A DNA stretch of 64,000 nucleotides from an uncultured Lachnospiraceae bacterium. GTDB taxonomy: Bacteria; Bacillota; Clostridia; Lachnospirales; Lachnospiraceae. Shown here in pieces: positions 34,192 through 43,800 of the stretch. Where the stretch lies: NCBI GenBank assembly GCA_910587295.1, contig CAJULP010000009.1, positions 1-64,000 on the forward strand, in the 5' to 3' direction. How positions within the stretch are numbered: position 1 is the stretch's first letter; each line of letters starts with the position of its first letter. Under the pieces are notes generated by a model. The model worked only from the letters and a program-made list of their open reading frames with translations. It ran no database searches and was not told the origin of the DNA. Position numbers and translations under genes: made by a program.

Positions 34192-35415
34192 GTGTATATT
34201 AAAAGACATGCGGAAACAACCGTGCGGGAACTCTCCCGGATGTTTGGCGCTGTACTTGTGGCAGGCCCGAGACAAGTTGGCAAAACAACAATGCTGGAAC
34301 AGCTGACTTCAAACATAAACTATATCACACTTGACGATCCTATCATCCGCGCAAGCGCGGAAGAAGAAAAAGGAACGTTTTTCAAAGATAACCCGCCTCC
34401 TGTTTTCGTGGATGAAATTCAGAAAGCACCCGCACTGTTCGAGCAGATAAAAATGCTGCTTGACCGCAATAGAAGCAAAGGGCAGTTCTATATGTGCGGT
34501 TCCCAACAGTTTAAAATGATGAAAGGGGTCAGAGAATCCCTTGCCGGGCGTATTGGCCTGGTAACACTGCTTGGTTTTTCCCTCCGGGAATCCCATGGCG
34601 TGGAATATGACACACCCTTCCTCCCAACCAAAGCGTATTTTACGGAGCGAAGGCAGCATCTTGCAGATATCTCCTACGATACTGTGTGGCGTACCATCCA
34701 CCGCGGCTCCATGCCGGAACTTAACGGCAATCCTGATTTTGACTGGCGGATGTTTTATGGCGCTTATGTCCGCACCTACATTGACCGGGATGTAAGGGAG
34801 TTATCCGAGATTGGCGATACAGTCAAGTTCACTAAATTTATGATAGCCGTTGCCGCATCCACCGGGCAGCTCCTGAACTTGTCGTCTCTTGCCAGAGATG
34901 TGGGGGTCAGCCAGCCCACTGCAGAGCGATGGCTGTCCATCCTTGTTGCATCCAATATCATATATCTGCTACAGCCATACTCCAATAACATCATCAAACG
35001 CGCCGTTAAAACGCCGAAGCTGTACTTCCTTGATACCGGCCTTGCCGCTTACCTGACCAAATGGAACACGCCGGACGTATTAAAGAACGGCGCTATGGCC
35101 GGTGCGTTCTTCGAAAGTTTTGTCATATCGGAAATTATTAAGAGTTACTACAACAAAGGTATCCTTGAGCTTCCGATATACTTTTACCGTGACAGGGATA
35201 TGAATGAAATAGATTTGTTGATCGAAGAAAACGGAACACTTTATCCGATTGAAATAAAAAAGCATGCGGATCCCCAGAGAAAAGACGTAGATGCCTTTTC
35301 TCTCCTTGACAAGCTCCCGGGAATCAAACGCGGTCCGGGCGGGGTGGTATGTCTATATGACAGGCTCATAACGCTTCGCAAAGAAGATATGGTCATCCCC
35401 ATTAATTACCTGTAA
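34192..35415 (+). CDS. ATP-binding protein, AAA_14/DUF4143 family
   Basis: 407 residues from GTG 34192. The frame's ATG at 34183 lies only two bases after AAAGG, while the GTG has that site at eight bases. Walker A 'AGPRQVGKTTMLEQL', Walker B 'PPVFVDEIQKAPALF' and 'YMCGSQQFKMMK' (sensor) define the ATPase. 'VGVSQPTAERWLSILVASNIIYLLQPY' is a winged-helix-like segment. The C-terminal DUF4143 part 'LPIYFYRDRDMNEIDLLIEENGTLYPIEIKK' carries a D...E-x-K nuclease-like core. Widespread, often multicopy; role unproven, suggested to be mobile or stress-linked. Confidence 0.85.
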   Translation: MYIKRHAETTVRELSRMFGAVLVAGPRQVGKTTMLEQLTSNINYITLDDPIIRASAEEEKGTFFKDNPPPVFVDEIQKAPALFEQIKMLLDRNRSKGQFYMCGSQQFKMMKGVRESLAGRIGLVTLLGFSLRESHGVEYDTPFLPTKAYFTERRQHLADISYDTVWRTIHRGSMPELNGNPDFDWRMFYGAYVRTYIDRDVRELSEIGDTVKFTKFMIAVAASTGQLLNLSSLARDVGVSQPTAERWLSILVASNIIYLLQPYSNNIIKRAVKTPKLYFLDTGLAAYLTKWNTPDVLKNGAMAGAFFESFVISEIIKSYYNKGILELPIYFYRDRDMNEIDLLIEENGTLYPIEIKKHADPQRKDVDAFSLLDKLPGIKRGPGGVVCLYDRLITLRKEDMVIPINYL

Positions 35416-35476
35416 TCACTTACCAATATGAAATCCAATCACGCCTGCGGGATATCACGCAGGCGCTCTGTCATCC

Positions 35477-37192
35477 CTATACCCCTGCCAACACTTCAAA
35501 CGTTCCGGCGATATCCAGTTTTCCATATCCAAATTCCCGACTGGGGTATGATATTTCCGCAGACCGGTCCGCTCCCCGGATCAGATAATTCTTTAATTCC
35601 CTGCTTTCCACCCAGGGCCGGTTCCCCTTTACCACCGCCCACTGCAAAAACTGGGCCGCCGCCCCGGATGTCAGGGCTGCCGCAAGGCAGGGTCCTGTCT
35701 TTGCCCCGATGATGGTGCTCACGTTCACCCCCGGCGCACAGATATCCGGCTTGATCTGCCCGCTCCTTGTAAAACCCCTTCCCGACTCCGCCCAAAAGCT
35801 CCCGTTGGCATCGTCATACACGGAAGTGGTGATCACATCCCTTGCATTAGAGGGCTCCGTCAACGTGGTATAAGGAGATGGCTTCAGGAAATAGGTATCC
35901 TCTTTCAAGACCTCAGTGATCGGCAGCCAGATATGAAAAGTCGTTTCCGAATTTCTGTCGCTGGTGATAGCCACCTGAATGGTCCATATCCCCGGTGTGG
36001 GTCCTAAAAACCGAAAAAAGATCAGTTCTTCCCCGGAGCTTTGTTCCACTAGGATATGATCCACCTGGATCCTGGTCCTTTCATAGATAAATCCAAACTC
36101 CTGGCTTCCCTGCCCTCTGAAATCCACCCTGGGCGTGATTTCCCCGCCGGGCGCACGGATAGATATGGCATGGTTGGCGGAAACACTTCCCCAAAGTTCC
36201 GCCGTAAAACCTGCAGTTCCTTCCCCCACCCGGATCTCCACATTGTCAAGGGTTTCACTAAGCCCCTCGGCGGAGATCCCCATATAATGTCGGGCGCTGT
36301 TTCCTTCATTGCCGCCGCACACCACGATAGCGCGGCTTCGCTTGGTGGCGATCCGGTTCATATAATCCGCCAGCACGGAATGTCCCTCATGATCCCCCAT
36401 GTTCGTTCCAATCCCGAAAAAAATAACCAGCGGCCGGGAAAGGGATATGGCATAGCTTTCCAGATACTTTAGCGCCACCAAAAGGTCGCTTTCCGCATAG
36501 ACGATGGCATCATCCGGAATCAGATAAAATTCCCGCAAAAACGGTTTCGCCTGCCGCAGCTTTACCATCACGATATCCGCTTCCGGCGCTGCCCCCAAAA
36601 AGCGCAGCCCGTTTCCCAAGCTGCTCCCTGCCGCCACACTTGCCATAGCGGTTCCATGGCCGTGCTCATCGTAACTGGGAACGATCTCCCTGGGATTATC
36701 GCTTTGAAGAGCCAGATCAATGGTCTCCTTCCGATATTCCGTTCCGTACAAAATCCCTGCCGGAGGTTCCCCGCTCTGGATGGTCTGATCCCAGATCCCT
36801 AAAATCCTGCTGCTTCCGTCCTGGTTTAAAAAGACAGGATCATCATAGCGGATCCCGGTATCGAGAAAACCGATGACCACACCCCTCCCGGTCAGCTCCA
36901 ACGGCGCCCTTTGTACCTGCGAGATTCCACCATAAATAAGCGGCGTAGGGTCAAAACCCTGGCCGCTTCCTTCCTCCATCTGCATCAGCCCGTATACCTT
37001 CGGCAGCACCGGATACGTGTACTCCGTAATGTTGATAGGGCTGATCTCCTTCCCATATACATAGGTCACCGCAATCTCCCCGTCCACAGGCTGGATCACA
37101 TAATCAAACAGCCTGCTGATCCCGGGCGGTGCGGTATAATCCGTGACCAAATCGTAATACTCATCAGAAACAATCTTTTCCCTGTCTGTCAT
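35477..37192 (-). CDS. Subtilisin-like (S8) protein of the Csp type with Ser-to-Cys active site
   Basis: 571 residues. An N-terminal ~95-residue propeptide-like part precedes the S8 domain. Asp111 is in 'IGFLDTGIRY', His179 in 'DEHGHGTAMAS', and the oxyanion Asn in 'VVCGGNEGNS'. A ~150-residue jelly-roll-like insert precedes the last motif, as in clostridial Csp/SpoIVB-cluster subtilases. Where G-T-S-x-A-A is expected the protein has 'TGPCLAAALTSG', so the nucleophile position is Cys502 (TGC at 35687-35689). No signal peptide. It may be a thiol protease variant or a pseudoprotease scaffold like CspA/CspC in C. difficile germination. Confidence 0.85.
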   Translation of the reverse strand: MTDREKIVSDEYYDLVTDYTAPPGISRLFDYVIQPVDGEIAVTYVYGKEISPINITEYTYPVLPKVYGLMQMEEGSGQGFDPTPLIYGGISQVQRAPLELTGRGVVIGFLDTGIRYDDPVFLNQDGSSRILGIWDQTIQSGEPPAGILYGTEYRKETIDLALQSDNPREIVPSYDEHGHGTAMASVAAGSSLGNGLRFLGAAPEADIVMVKLRQAKPFLREFYLIPDDAIVYAESDLLVALKYLESYAISLSRPLVIFFGIGTNMGDHEGHSVLADYMNRIATKRSRAIVVCGGNEGNSARHYMGISAEGLSETLDNVEIRVGEGTAGFTAELWGSVSANHAISIRAPGGEITPRVDFRGQGSQEFGFIYERTRIQVDHILVEQSSGEELIFFRFLGPTPGIWTIQVAITSDRNSETTFHIWLPITEVLKEDTYFLKPSPYTTLTEPSNARDVITTSVYDDANGSFWAESGRGFTRSGQIKPDICAPGVNVSTIIGAKTGPCLAAALTSGAAAQFLQWAVVKGNRPWVESRELKNYLIRGADRSAEISYPSREFGYGKLDIAGTFEVLAGV

Positions 37193-37253
37193 GTTTAACC
37201 CTTTACTCTTTTTCTTTACTATATGGGTTTTACAGACAAATGGTTATTCCCCG

Positions 37254-38792
37254 TCATTTCTCCTCGATCAGTTTCAGGTTATCCGGATTCTCCCCGCTGA
37301 TGCTGCGGATATCGATCACCGGTCCGCCGGTTCCCTCAATATATTCCCTTGTGATGGTCACCCGCCCGATATTGTCATCCTTGGGGATCTCATACATGAT
37401 ATCCAGCATAAATTCTTCTATGATGGCCCGAAGCGCCCTTGCGCCGGTATCCTTCTTCATGGCTTTTTCCGCAATGGCTTCCAAGGCCCCATCGTCGAAT
37501 TCCAGCTTCACCTCATCCAGTTCCAGAAGTTTTTGGTACTGCTTTAAAATAGCGTTTTTCGGCTCTTTTAAGATCTTTACCAGCATCGGCTTATCCAAAG
37601 CGCTCAAAGTGTAGATCACCGGAAGCCTCCCTAAAAATTCCGGGATCATGCCAAACTTCTTTAAATCTTCCACCGTGACCTTGCTAATGATATTCTTTTC
37701 CTTATCAAATTTATCTTTTAATTCCGCATTAAAGCCGATGGAGGTCTGCTTTTTCAGCCTTTGTTTGATGATTTCGTCCAGATCCGGGAATGCCCCGCCG
37801 CAGATAAAGAGGATATTTCTGGTATTTAACGTGGTCAAAGGAACCATGGCATTTTTACTGTTAGCGCCCACCGGCACTTCCACATCCGCACCTTCTAACA
37901 GACGCAAAAGCCCCTGCTGCACGCTTTCTCCGCTGACATCCCTGCTGTTGGTGTTTTTCTTTTTGGCGATCTTGTCAATCTCGTCGATAAACACGATCCC
38001 TCTCTCCGCCTTTTCCGTATCGTTTTCCGCGGCAACCAGCAGTTTGGAAAGGACACTTTCAATATCGTCGCCAATATAGCCCGCCTCCGTAAGAGAAGTG
38101 GCGTCCGCAATGGCAAGAGGCACATCCAAAAGTCTTGCTAAGGTCTTTACCAGATAAGTCTTGCCGCAGCCGGTAGGCCCGATCATAAGCATATTGGATT
38201 TTTCAATCTCAATCTCATCCATAGTTCCCGTTGCAACCCGCTTATAATGGTTATACACGGCAACGGAAATCACTTTCTTGGCATGTTCCTGGCCGATCAC
38301 ATAATCGTCAAGCTGCGCCTTGATCTTGTGGGGCGGCGGAATGTTCTTGATATCAAGGACAGGCTCCGTCTTTTCCCCTTCCGCTTTCTTTTTCTTTTTT
38401 ACCCTCTGCTTATTAGGGATTCCCCCTTCCCCCTGCAGGTCCGTAATGTTCACAAACCGGATGCTGGGAAAGCCCTGCGTTTTCATATTTTTATTCAGAT
38501 CGTCCATAAACGCAGGATTATTTAACATCCCCTGATAATCAAACTGGCTGACCGTATCCATTGTCTTATGCATACAGTCATTACATACCGTGATATTGTT
38601 GGGCAGCTTGAACATCTTCCCTGCCTTGCTCTCCGGACGGCGGCAGATAAAGCATACATCTTCATAATCGTTATCCTTCCTGCTGCCGTTTTCCGGCTTA
38701 TCGCTTGTGCCTTCCTTATCCTGCCCCACATCCCGGATCTCTTTCTTGTCTTCCTCATTTTCGTTCAAGTCTTTTTCGTCAAAATCGGCCAT
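37254..38792 (-). CDS. clpX: ClpX-type AAA+ unfoldase with extended N-terminus
   Basis: 512 residues, longer than typical ClpX (~420-430). A charged ~45-residue N-terminal extension precedes the four-Cys zinc-binding domain ('CFICRRPE' and 'VCNDCMHK'). A Lys-rich linker follows, then AAA+ motifs: Walker A 'GPTGCGKTYLVKTLARL', pore loop 'AGYIGDD', Walker B 'GIVFIDEIDKIA'. The ClpP-docking loop 'TSIGFNAEL' is kept. No clpP gene is adjacent, so it may be a second, specialised ClpX. It lies 60 bases upstream of the subtilase gene on the same strand. Confidence 0.9.
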   Translation of the reverse strand: MADFDEKDLNENEEDKKEIRDVGQDKEGTSDKPENGSRKDNDYEDVCFICRRPESKAGKMFKLPNNITVCNDCMHKTMDTVSQFDYQGMLNNPAFMDDLNKNMKTQGFPSIRFVNITDLQGEGGIPNKQRVKKKKKAEGEKTEPVLDIKNIPPPHKIKAQLDDYVIGQEHAKKVISVAVYNHYKRVATGTMDEIEIEKSNMLMIGPTGCGKTYLVKTLARLLDVPLAIADATSLTEAGYIGDDIESVLSKLLVAAENDTEKAERGIVFIDEIDKIAKKKNTNSRDVSGESVQQGLLRLLEGADVEVPVGANSKNAMVPLTTLNTRNILFICGGAFPDLDEIIKQRLKKQTSIGFNAELKDKFDKEKNIISKVTVEDLKKFGMIPEFLGRLPVIYTLSALDKPMLVKILKEPKNAILKQYQKLLELDEVKLEFDDGALEAIAEKAMKKDTGARALRAIIEEFMLDIMYEIPKDDNIGRVTITREYIEGTGGPVIDIRSISGENPDNLKLIEEK

Positions 38793-38862
38793 ACTGTTTC
38801 CTTTCCCTGTTGTTTTGTCTTTCCATCAATCCTGTGCCGTATCCGTCCTTTTCCTTAAGCTT

Positions 38863-40167
38863 TTACACGATCCTGCGCACAGAAAGTATTTCCTTATAAG
38901 TTGCGTGGGTGATCTTGATCCCCGTCCGCTGGGTGCTGGCATGAACGATCTGCCCGTTGCCGATATAAATCCCCACATGACCGGCATAGCACACCACGTC
39001 CCCGGGCTGGGCTTCACTGTAAGAGACTCCGGTTCCCGCACTCCTTAAGGAATAAGAGGTTCTTGGCACACTATACCCAAAATCCTTATAAACCCTCCAC
39101 ACAAACCCGGAACAGTCCGCCCCTTCCGTTAAGCTTGTTCCACCGGGCACGTAAGGGTTTCCGATAAACTGGCAGGCATAATTGGCGATCTGCTGCCCCT
39201 TGCTGCCGCTGCCGGAATAACTGGAAGCGGATGCGTAACCATTAGAACTTCCGGAAGAACTTCCCGAAGACCCGCCCCCTGAACTTTCCTTTGCGCTGTC
39301 AGATTCCGCCTGCCTGCGCAGGGCTTCCTCCTGGGCCCGCTTTGCTTCCTCCTGGGCCTTCTTTGCTTTATCAATTTCCGACTGTTTTTGGGCTGCGGCT
39401 GCTTCTAACTTTTTAATCTCGTCATTCTGCTTCCTTATGTTTGCCTTATAGACCGCCGCTTCCTGTTTTGCCTTTGCCAGCTGCACCTCGTAGTTGTCAT
39501 AAGTTTGCTTCTTGTCGGCAAGGATGATCTCCAGACTTTCCTGTTCCTCCTCCAGTTCATGCTTCTGAGCCTCTAACTCGGAATGCTCGTCCTCCAGCTT
39601 CTGCTTTAAATCCTCCACCGCCTGCCTTGCAATCTGGTACTCCTCCAATTTCCTTTGATCATATTCGTAAAGCTTTTCCACATACTCTACCTTATTGACC
39701 ATCTCGCCAAATCCCTGGCTTTCCAAAAGGAGCTGCAAATATGTCACATCACCCTTTTCATACATAAACCGTATGCGCAGCTTCATGGATTCATACTGTT
39801 CCTGTTCAATCTCCTGGGCCTTAACTAAATCCTGGCTTGTCTCCTCAATCTGGACCTCCTTGGCCGAAATGTCCTCCTTGATCATTTCCACGCTGGCAAG
39901 AGTCTCTACCAGGGCAGCATCAATCTCATCAATCTCGCCTTCAATCTCATCCACCTCGGACTGGATGGAGTCTACTTTCCCCGACGCGCTGTTATAGTTT
40001 GCCTGCTCCTGCTTTTTCCGCTCATCAGCTTCCCTTTTTTGCTGCTCAATCCTCTCCTTCTCCTTTTCCAGATCAGAAATATTGGTAGCCCATACCGGTT
40101 CTACCACCAAAAACATCATTATCAAAGAAATCCCTATCGCCACAAGCCGGGCCAGTCTCTTTTTCAT
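38863..40167 (-). CDS. Secreted peptidoglycan hydrolase: coiled coil plus NlpC/P60
   Basis: 434 residues. A signal peptide covers residues 1-27 ('LMMFLVVEPVWA'). Residues ~30-280 are a long charged coiled coil (PcsB/CwlO-like). A Ser/Gly-rich linker ('SSGGGSSGSSSGSS') leads to the NlpC/P60 domain: catalytic Cys in 'EGADCSGFVWRVYK', His in 'CYAGHVGIYIGNG' and the polar residue in 'IVHASTQ'. It cuts cell-wall stem peptides, probably under FtsEX-type control of the coiled coil. Ends 70 bases from clpX; separate transcription is likely. Confidence 0.92.
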   Translation of the reverse strand: MKKRLARLVAIGISLIMMFLVVEPVWATNISDLEKEKERIEQQKREADERKKQEQANYNSASGKVDSIQSEVDEIEGEIDEIDAALVETLASVEMIKEDISAKEVQIEETSQDLVKAQEIEQEQYESMKLRIRFMYEKGDVTYLQLLLESQGFGEMVNKVEYVEKLYEYDQRKLEEYQIARQAVEDLKQKLEDEHSELEAQKHELEEEQESLEIILADKKQTYDNYEVQLAKAKQEAAVYKANIRKQNDEIKKLEAAAAQKQSEIDKAKKAQEEAKRAQEEALRRQAESDSAKESSGGGSSGSSSGSSNGYASASSYSGSGSKGQQIANYACQFIGNPYVPGGTSLTEGADCSGFVWRVYKDFGYSVPRTSYSLRSAGTGVSYSEAQPGDVVCYAGHVGIYIGNGQIVHASTQRTGIKITHATYKEILSVRRIV

Positions 40168-40204
40168 TCATCGCCTTCATTCCGGAAACCTGGTTCCTGT
40201 CACA

Positions 40205-41290
40205 CTACTTGGCTCCCTCTGCCGTAACCTTCACGTTCTCCCCAAGAAACGCCAATGTCTCATTCATCAACAAATATTCCCTGTACGCTTCCTTGTCCAT
40301 GTTTTTCGTATATTCTTCCACGCTCTCATAGCCGTACTCTTCCGCCTCTTCGGCAATCTGCTTCTCAAGGTCTTCATCGGAAACCGCTATGTTCTCCTTA
40401 GCCGCAATGGCTGCCAGCATAACATAGCGCTGGGCCATCAGACCTGCCTGGCCTTTCAGCGTTTCCTCATATTCCTCCGCCGTTCCGCCATAAACTCCTG
40501 CCACATATTCTCCCACATCCGCACCATACATCTGAGCGTAGGAAGTAATGTTGTCAATCATGGTCTCCGTCATCCGGTCTACCATTCCTTCCGGCATATC
40601 TTTATAAGTCATAATCTTTTCCAGCTCATCTAAGATAACCTCTTCCTTTTTTTGCTGGTACTGCTGCTTCTGGCTCTCTAAAAGGCTGTCCCTGATATAA
40701 TCTCTAAATTCCGCAACATTAGAACACCCTTCTATCATCAGTTCTTCCACAAACTGATCCGTCAGCTCTGCAGGCTCCTTGGTGCTTAAGCTGTTTAAAG
40801 TCACCGTAAACACCACCGCCGCTCCCGAAAGGTCCGGATTTCTCTCATAGGGATCCGGGAAATTTAAGTCAAGGTCTTTGACCTCCCCAATCTCCATTCC
40901 CACAACGCCATCCTCAAATCCGGCTATAAAACTTCCCGATCCAAGCTCCAAGTCATATCCGGTGCCGGTACCGCCATCAAAGGCAACCCCGTCAAGCTTT
41001 CCCTCAAAATCAATGTTGGCAACATCCCCAAGCTGGGCCGGACGCCCTGTCACTTCGGTCTTAACCGGCCTTGTGTTTAAGATATATTCCACGGACTGCT
41101 CTACTTCCTCATCCGTCACCGCCGGATCTTCCAAATGAATCTCCATATTCCGGTAATCCCCCAGCGTCACATAATCGGATGGATTGAAATCTTTCAGGTA
41201 GACTAAACCGCTGGTATCCTTTTTCCCGCAGGCCGCCATCATAAGTACTATTGCGGTAAACGATACCGCCAAACAAAATCTTTTCTTCAT
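40205..41290 (-). CDS. Trigger-factor-like FKBP peptidyl-prolyl isomerase lipoprotein
   Basis: 361 residues. Lipoprotein signal 'FTAIVLMMAACGKK' (Cys near residue 21). An FKBP domain follows: 'AQLGDVANIDFEGKLDGVAFDGGTGTGYDLELGSGSFIAGFEDGVVGM' contains the classic strands (Y/F-x-G, G-S-x-x-F-I-x-G-F-E). The remainder is helical and matches the trigger-factor C-terminal chaperone arms ('MPEGMVDRMTETMIDNI'). It probably folds secreted proteins outside the membrane, like PrsA. Upstream lies palindromic element 1. Confidence 0.9.
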   Translation of the reverse strand: MKKRFCLAVSFTAIVLMMAACGKKDTSGLVYLKDFNPSDYVTLGDYRNMEIHLEDPAVTDEEVEQSVEYILNTRPVKTEVTGRPAQLGDVANIDFEGKLDGVAFDGGTGTGYDLELGSGSFIAGFEDGVVGMEIGEVKDLDLNFPDPYERNPDLSGAAVVFTVTLNSLSTKEPAELTDQFVEELMIEGCSNVAEFRDYIRDSLLESQKQQYQQKKEEVILDELEKIMTYKDMPEGMVDRMTETMIDNITSYAQMYGADVGEYVAGVYGGTAEEYEETLKGQAGLMAQRYVMLAAIAAKENIAVSDEDLEKQIAEEAEEYGYESVEEYTKNMDKEAYREYLLMNETLAFLGENVKVTAEGAK

Positions 41291-41387
41291 TCTTTACTCC
41301 ATTTCCATCTCATTTTCATTGAAAACGCCCAAAAGGACACTTCTTTTTATACCATAAATATGCCGCAAACACAAGTCCTCTAAAGCA

Positions 41388-41703
41388 CACGGGAATCAAT
41401 TTCCGGAAGGCGGGGCGGATGGGCAGGACGCCGATGCGGCCGCACAAAAGGTTTACGGCGGCTTATGGCAAGCGGTTAGAAGGACTTAATATCTCCAACA
41501 TAATCCAGCAGTCAGCGGACAGGATGTCCGATGAAGGCGCAACTTGGCCATGGAAGGCCAAATGCGCCGGCTGCGTCCTTATTTCACAACCTGCACGGGA
41601 GATGCTTAGTCCTTCTTATCGCTGTACATAGACACCGTAAACCTTTTGACGGCCGCACCGGCGTCCTGCCCATCCGCCCCGCCTTCCAGAAATTAATCCC
41701 GCA
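41388..41703. mobile_element. Palindromic intergenic element, copy 1 (316 bp)
   Basis: Nearly the whole segment folds back on itself: outer arms such as GGCGGGGCGGATGGGCAGGA pair with the right-hand arm. The core holds GGACA-GGA-TGTCC (41517-41529) and a nested hairpin at 41536-41568 (GGCGCA, TTGGCC, loop ATGGAA, GGCCAA, TGCGCC). It is flanked by the 9-bp direct repeat TCTAAAGCA at 41379-41387 and 41704-41712, like a target duplication. It starts right at the cls stop codon, fills the 414-base gap and encodes no convincing protein. The core recurs at 45452-45785. Confidence 0.7.
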
Positions 41704-41704
41704 T

Positions 41705-43180
41705 CTAAAGCAGAGGGGAGAGCAGCCTGCTGACCTGCTCCTTAAAACGCACCAGCAGGTTCCTCCCCAGATACATATCCCTTGTAATCTTCTTTGCATA
41801 TTTCAGATCCTCAAGAAAATACGCCGTCATCTCCCTTGCCTTCCCCTCGTCATACAAAATGGCGTTCACCTCAAAGTTTAAGGAAAAGCTCCGGATATCC
41901 ATATTGGCCGTTCCGTAACAGAGCACCTCTTCATCCACCACGATCCCCTTTGCGTGGAGAAACCCGTTCATATAAGTATAACAGTTTGCCCCTAAAAGCA
42001 CCAGCTCCCCCACATAAGAGTAGGTGGCCCAGTAGACAAACGGGTGGTCCGGCTTACAGGGTATCATGATATTGACCTTAACACCGGAGTGCACGGCAAT
42101 GGAAAGAGCCGTCATAATAGACTCATCCGGGATAAAATAAGGGGTCTGGATATAGATGCTGTGCTTTGCCTTATGGATCAGCCTAAGATACGTGTTCCGG
42201 ATGCCCTGTTCTAGGGAGTCCGGCCCGCTGGTAACGATCTGCACCGGACAGCCGCCCTTGATCCCTCCCCGCGTTTTGACCAGATAGGGGTCAAATGTAA
42301 GGGCCTTGTCTCTGGCAGCAAAGTTCCAGTCTAAGATAAACCGGACCTGCAAAGAGTCAACCGCCGAGCCTTCAATCCGCATATGGGTGTCCCGCCAATA
42401 GCCAAATTTCTTATCAAGCCCCAAATATTCCCTGGCCATGTTAAAACCGCCCACATAGCCTGTTTTTCCGTCTATCACCACGATCTTCCTGTGGTTTCTG
42501 TAATTGATACGCATCTGCAGAGAACCGAAGATTGCAGGGAAAAATTCCGCCGTATGGATCCCCATGGAACGGATCTGCTTCCAGGCGCTTCTTTTGATAA
42601 ACCGGCCGCCTCCCATGCCGTCATACAGGATCCTGACCTCCACGCCCTGTTCCACTTTCCGCTTTAAAATCTCCAAAATGCCCTGCAGCACCTCGTCATC
42701 CCTTATGATGTAATACTGGATATGGATGGACCGCTCCGCTTTTTCCAAATCTTCGGCAAGGGCCTTAAATTTTTCTTTCCCGTCCACAAAAAACCGCACC
42801 TGATTGTCATCGGTCAAGATGGCGTCGGCAGCCCGCAGGTTGTATAACATCAAATCCTCGTAATCTTTCATCTCGGGATAAGAAATTTCCAGCTCCTGAT
42901 TCCGTATGCTGATTTCCTGATGTCTGATCGCGTCGTTTATTTTATCCTCGATCTCCTTGGTCCGGAACATCTTCTGCTTATGCATGTCCGTTCCGATCAG
43001 CAGATAAAAAATGAAACCAAGGACCGGGATAAAGTATAAGATCAAAAGCCATGCCCACACGGATTTCGGTTCTTTCCGCTGGAAAAAGACGATGATCACT
43101 GCCAGTACCAGATTAATGATCACCAGGTGGCTGTATATAAACAGGAAAGCTGCCTGTATATTCTCCCAAACAATTTCCAT
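41705..43180 (-). CDS. cls: Cardiolipin synthase
   Basis: 491 residues from ATG 43180 (RBS AAAGGAAA); the longer frame to 43234 is not supported. Two N-terminal membrane helices ('AAFLFIYSHLVIINLVLAVI', 'WAWLLILYFIPVLGFIFYLL') are followed by two phospholipase D motifs: 'NHRKIVVIDGKTGYVGGFNM' and 'LHAKGIVVDEEVLCYGTANM'. It joins two phosphatidylglycerols into cardiolipin in the membrane. The stop codon lies inside the direct repeat that bounds palindromic element 1, so the insertion abuts the gene without breaking it. Confidence 0.93.
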   Translation of the reverse strand: MEIVWENIQAAFLFIYSHLVIINLVLAVIIVFFQRKEPKSVWAWLLILYFIPVLGFIFYLLIGTDMHKQKMFRTKEIEDKINDAIRHQEISIRNQELEISYPEMKDYEDLMLYNLRAADAILTDDNQVRFFVDGKEKFKALAEDLEKAERSIHIQYYIIRDDEVLQGILEILKRKVEQGVEVRILYDGMGGGRFIKRSAWKQIRSMGIHTAEFFPAIFGSLQMRINYRNHRKIVVIDGKTGYVGGFNMAREYLGLDKKFGYWRDTHMRIEGSAVDSLQVRFILDWNFAARDKALTFDPYLVKTRGGIKGGCPVQIVTSGPDSLEQGIRNTYLRLIHKAKHSIYIQTPYFIPDESIMTALSIAVHSGVKVNIMIPCKPDHPFVYWATYSYVGELVLLGANCYTYMNGFLHAKGIVVDEEVLCYGTANMDIRSFSLNFEVNAILYDEGKAREMTAYFLEDLKYAKKITRDMYLGRNLLVRFKEQVSRLLSPLL

Positions 43181-43314
43181 TTTCTGTTTCCTTTCGTCTG
43201 TCTCCGTATAAGTATATCTCAATCCCGCCCGCAATTCAATGAAACTACTTGCCTAAATTCTTAAATAATGATAAACTTATATTTCAGAATACGGCGGATA
43301 CAGGGAGGTACGGT

Positions 43315-43791
43315 TTGAAAACAGTAGGAATTGTATTATTAGTAATTTTGGCAGTGCTCATCATTGCCCTTATCGTTTTATATTTTCTTGGAAAAAAAGC
43401 ACAAAAGCGTCAGGAGCAGCAGCAGGCACAGATTGAGGCAATGAAACAGACCGTCTCCATGCTGATCATCGACAAAAAACGCATGAAGTTAAAAGATTCC
43501 GGGCTTCCGCAGGCGGTCATCGACCAATCTCCTAAACTGATGCGGGGTTCCAAGCTCCCCATCGTAAAAGCAAAAGTAGGCCCCCAGATCATGTCTTTGG
43601 TCTGTGAAGAAAAAATATTTGATTCCGTTCCCGTCAAAAAAGAAGTAAAAGCCGTGGTCAGCGGCATTTACATCACCAGCGTAAAAGGGCTTCACGGAAA
43701 ACCAATCGTCACCCCTCCGAAGAAAAAAGGCTTTTTCAAACGGACGCTTGAAAAAGCACAGGAAAAAGCCGGGGCGAAACCAATTAAATAA
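43315..43791 (+). CDS. Membrane-anchored conserved hypothetical protein
   Basis: 158 residues from TTG 43315, which has GGGAGG seven bases upstream; the frame's ATG at 43249 has no site. One N-terminal helix ('VGIVLLVILAVLIIALIVLYFL') anchors a basic cytoplasmic domain: a short coiled coil ('KRQEQQQAQIEAMKQTVS'), then 'LIIDKKRMKLKDSGLPQAVI', 'IVKAKVGPQIMSLVCEEKIF' and a Lys-rich end. I do not recognise a named family. Divergent from cls and followed by a strong terminator. Confidence 0.7.
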   Translation: MKTVGIVLLVILAVLIIALIVLYFLGKKAQKRQEQQQAQIEAMKQTVSMLIIDKKRMKLKDSGLPQAVIDQSPKLMRGSKLPIVKAKVGPQIMSLVCEEKIFDSVPVKKEVKAVVSGIYITSVKGLHGKPIVTPPKKKGFFKRTLEKAQEKAGAKPIK

Positions 43792-43800
43792 AACCGCTAA

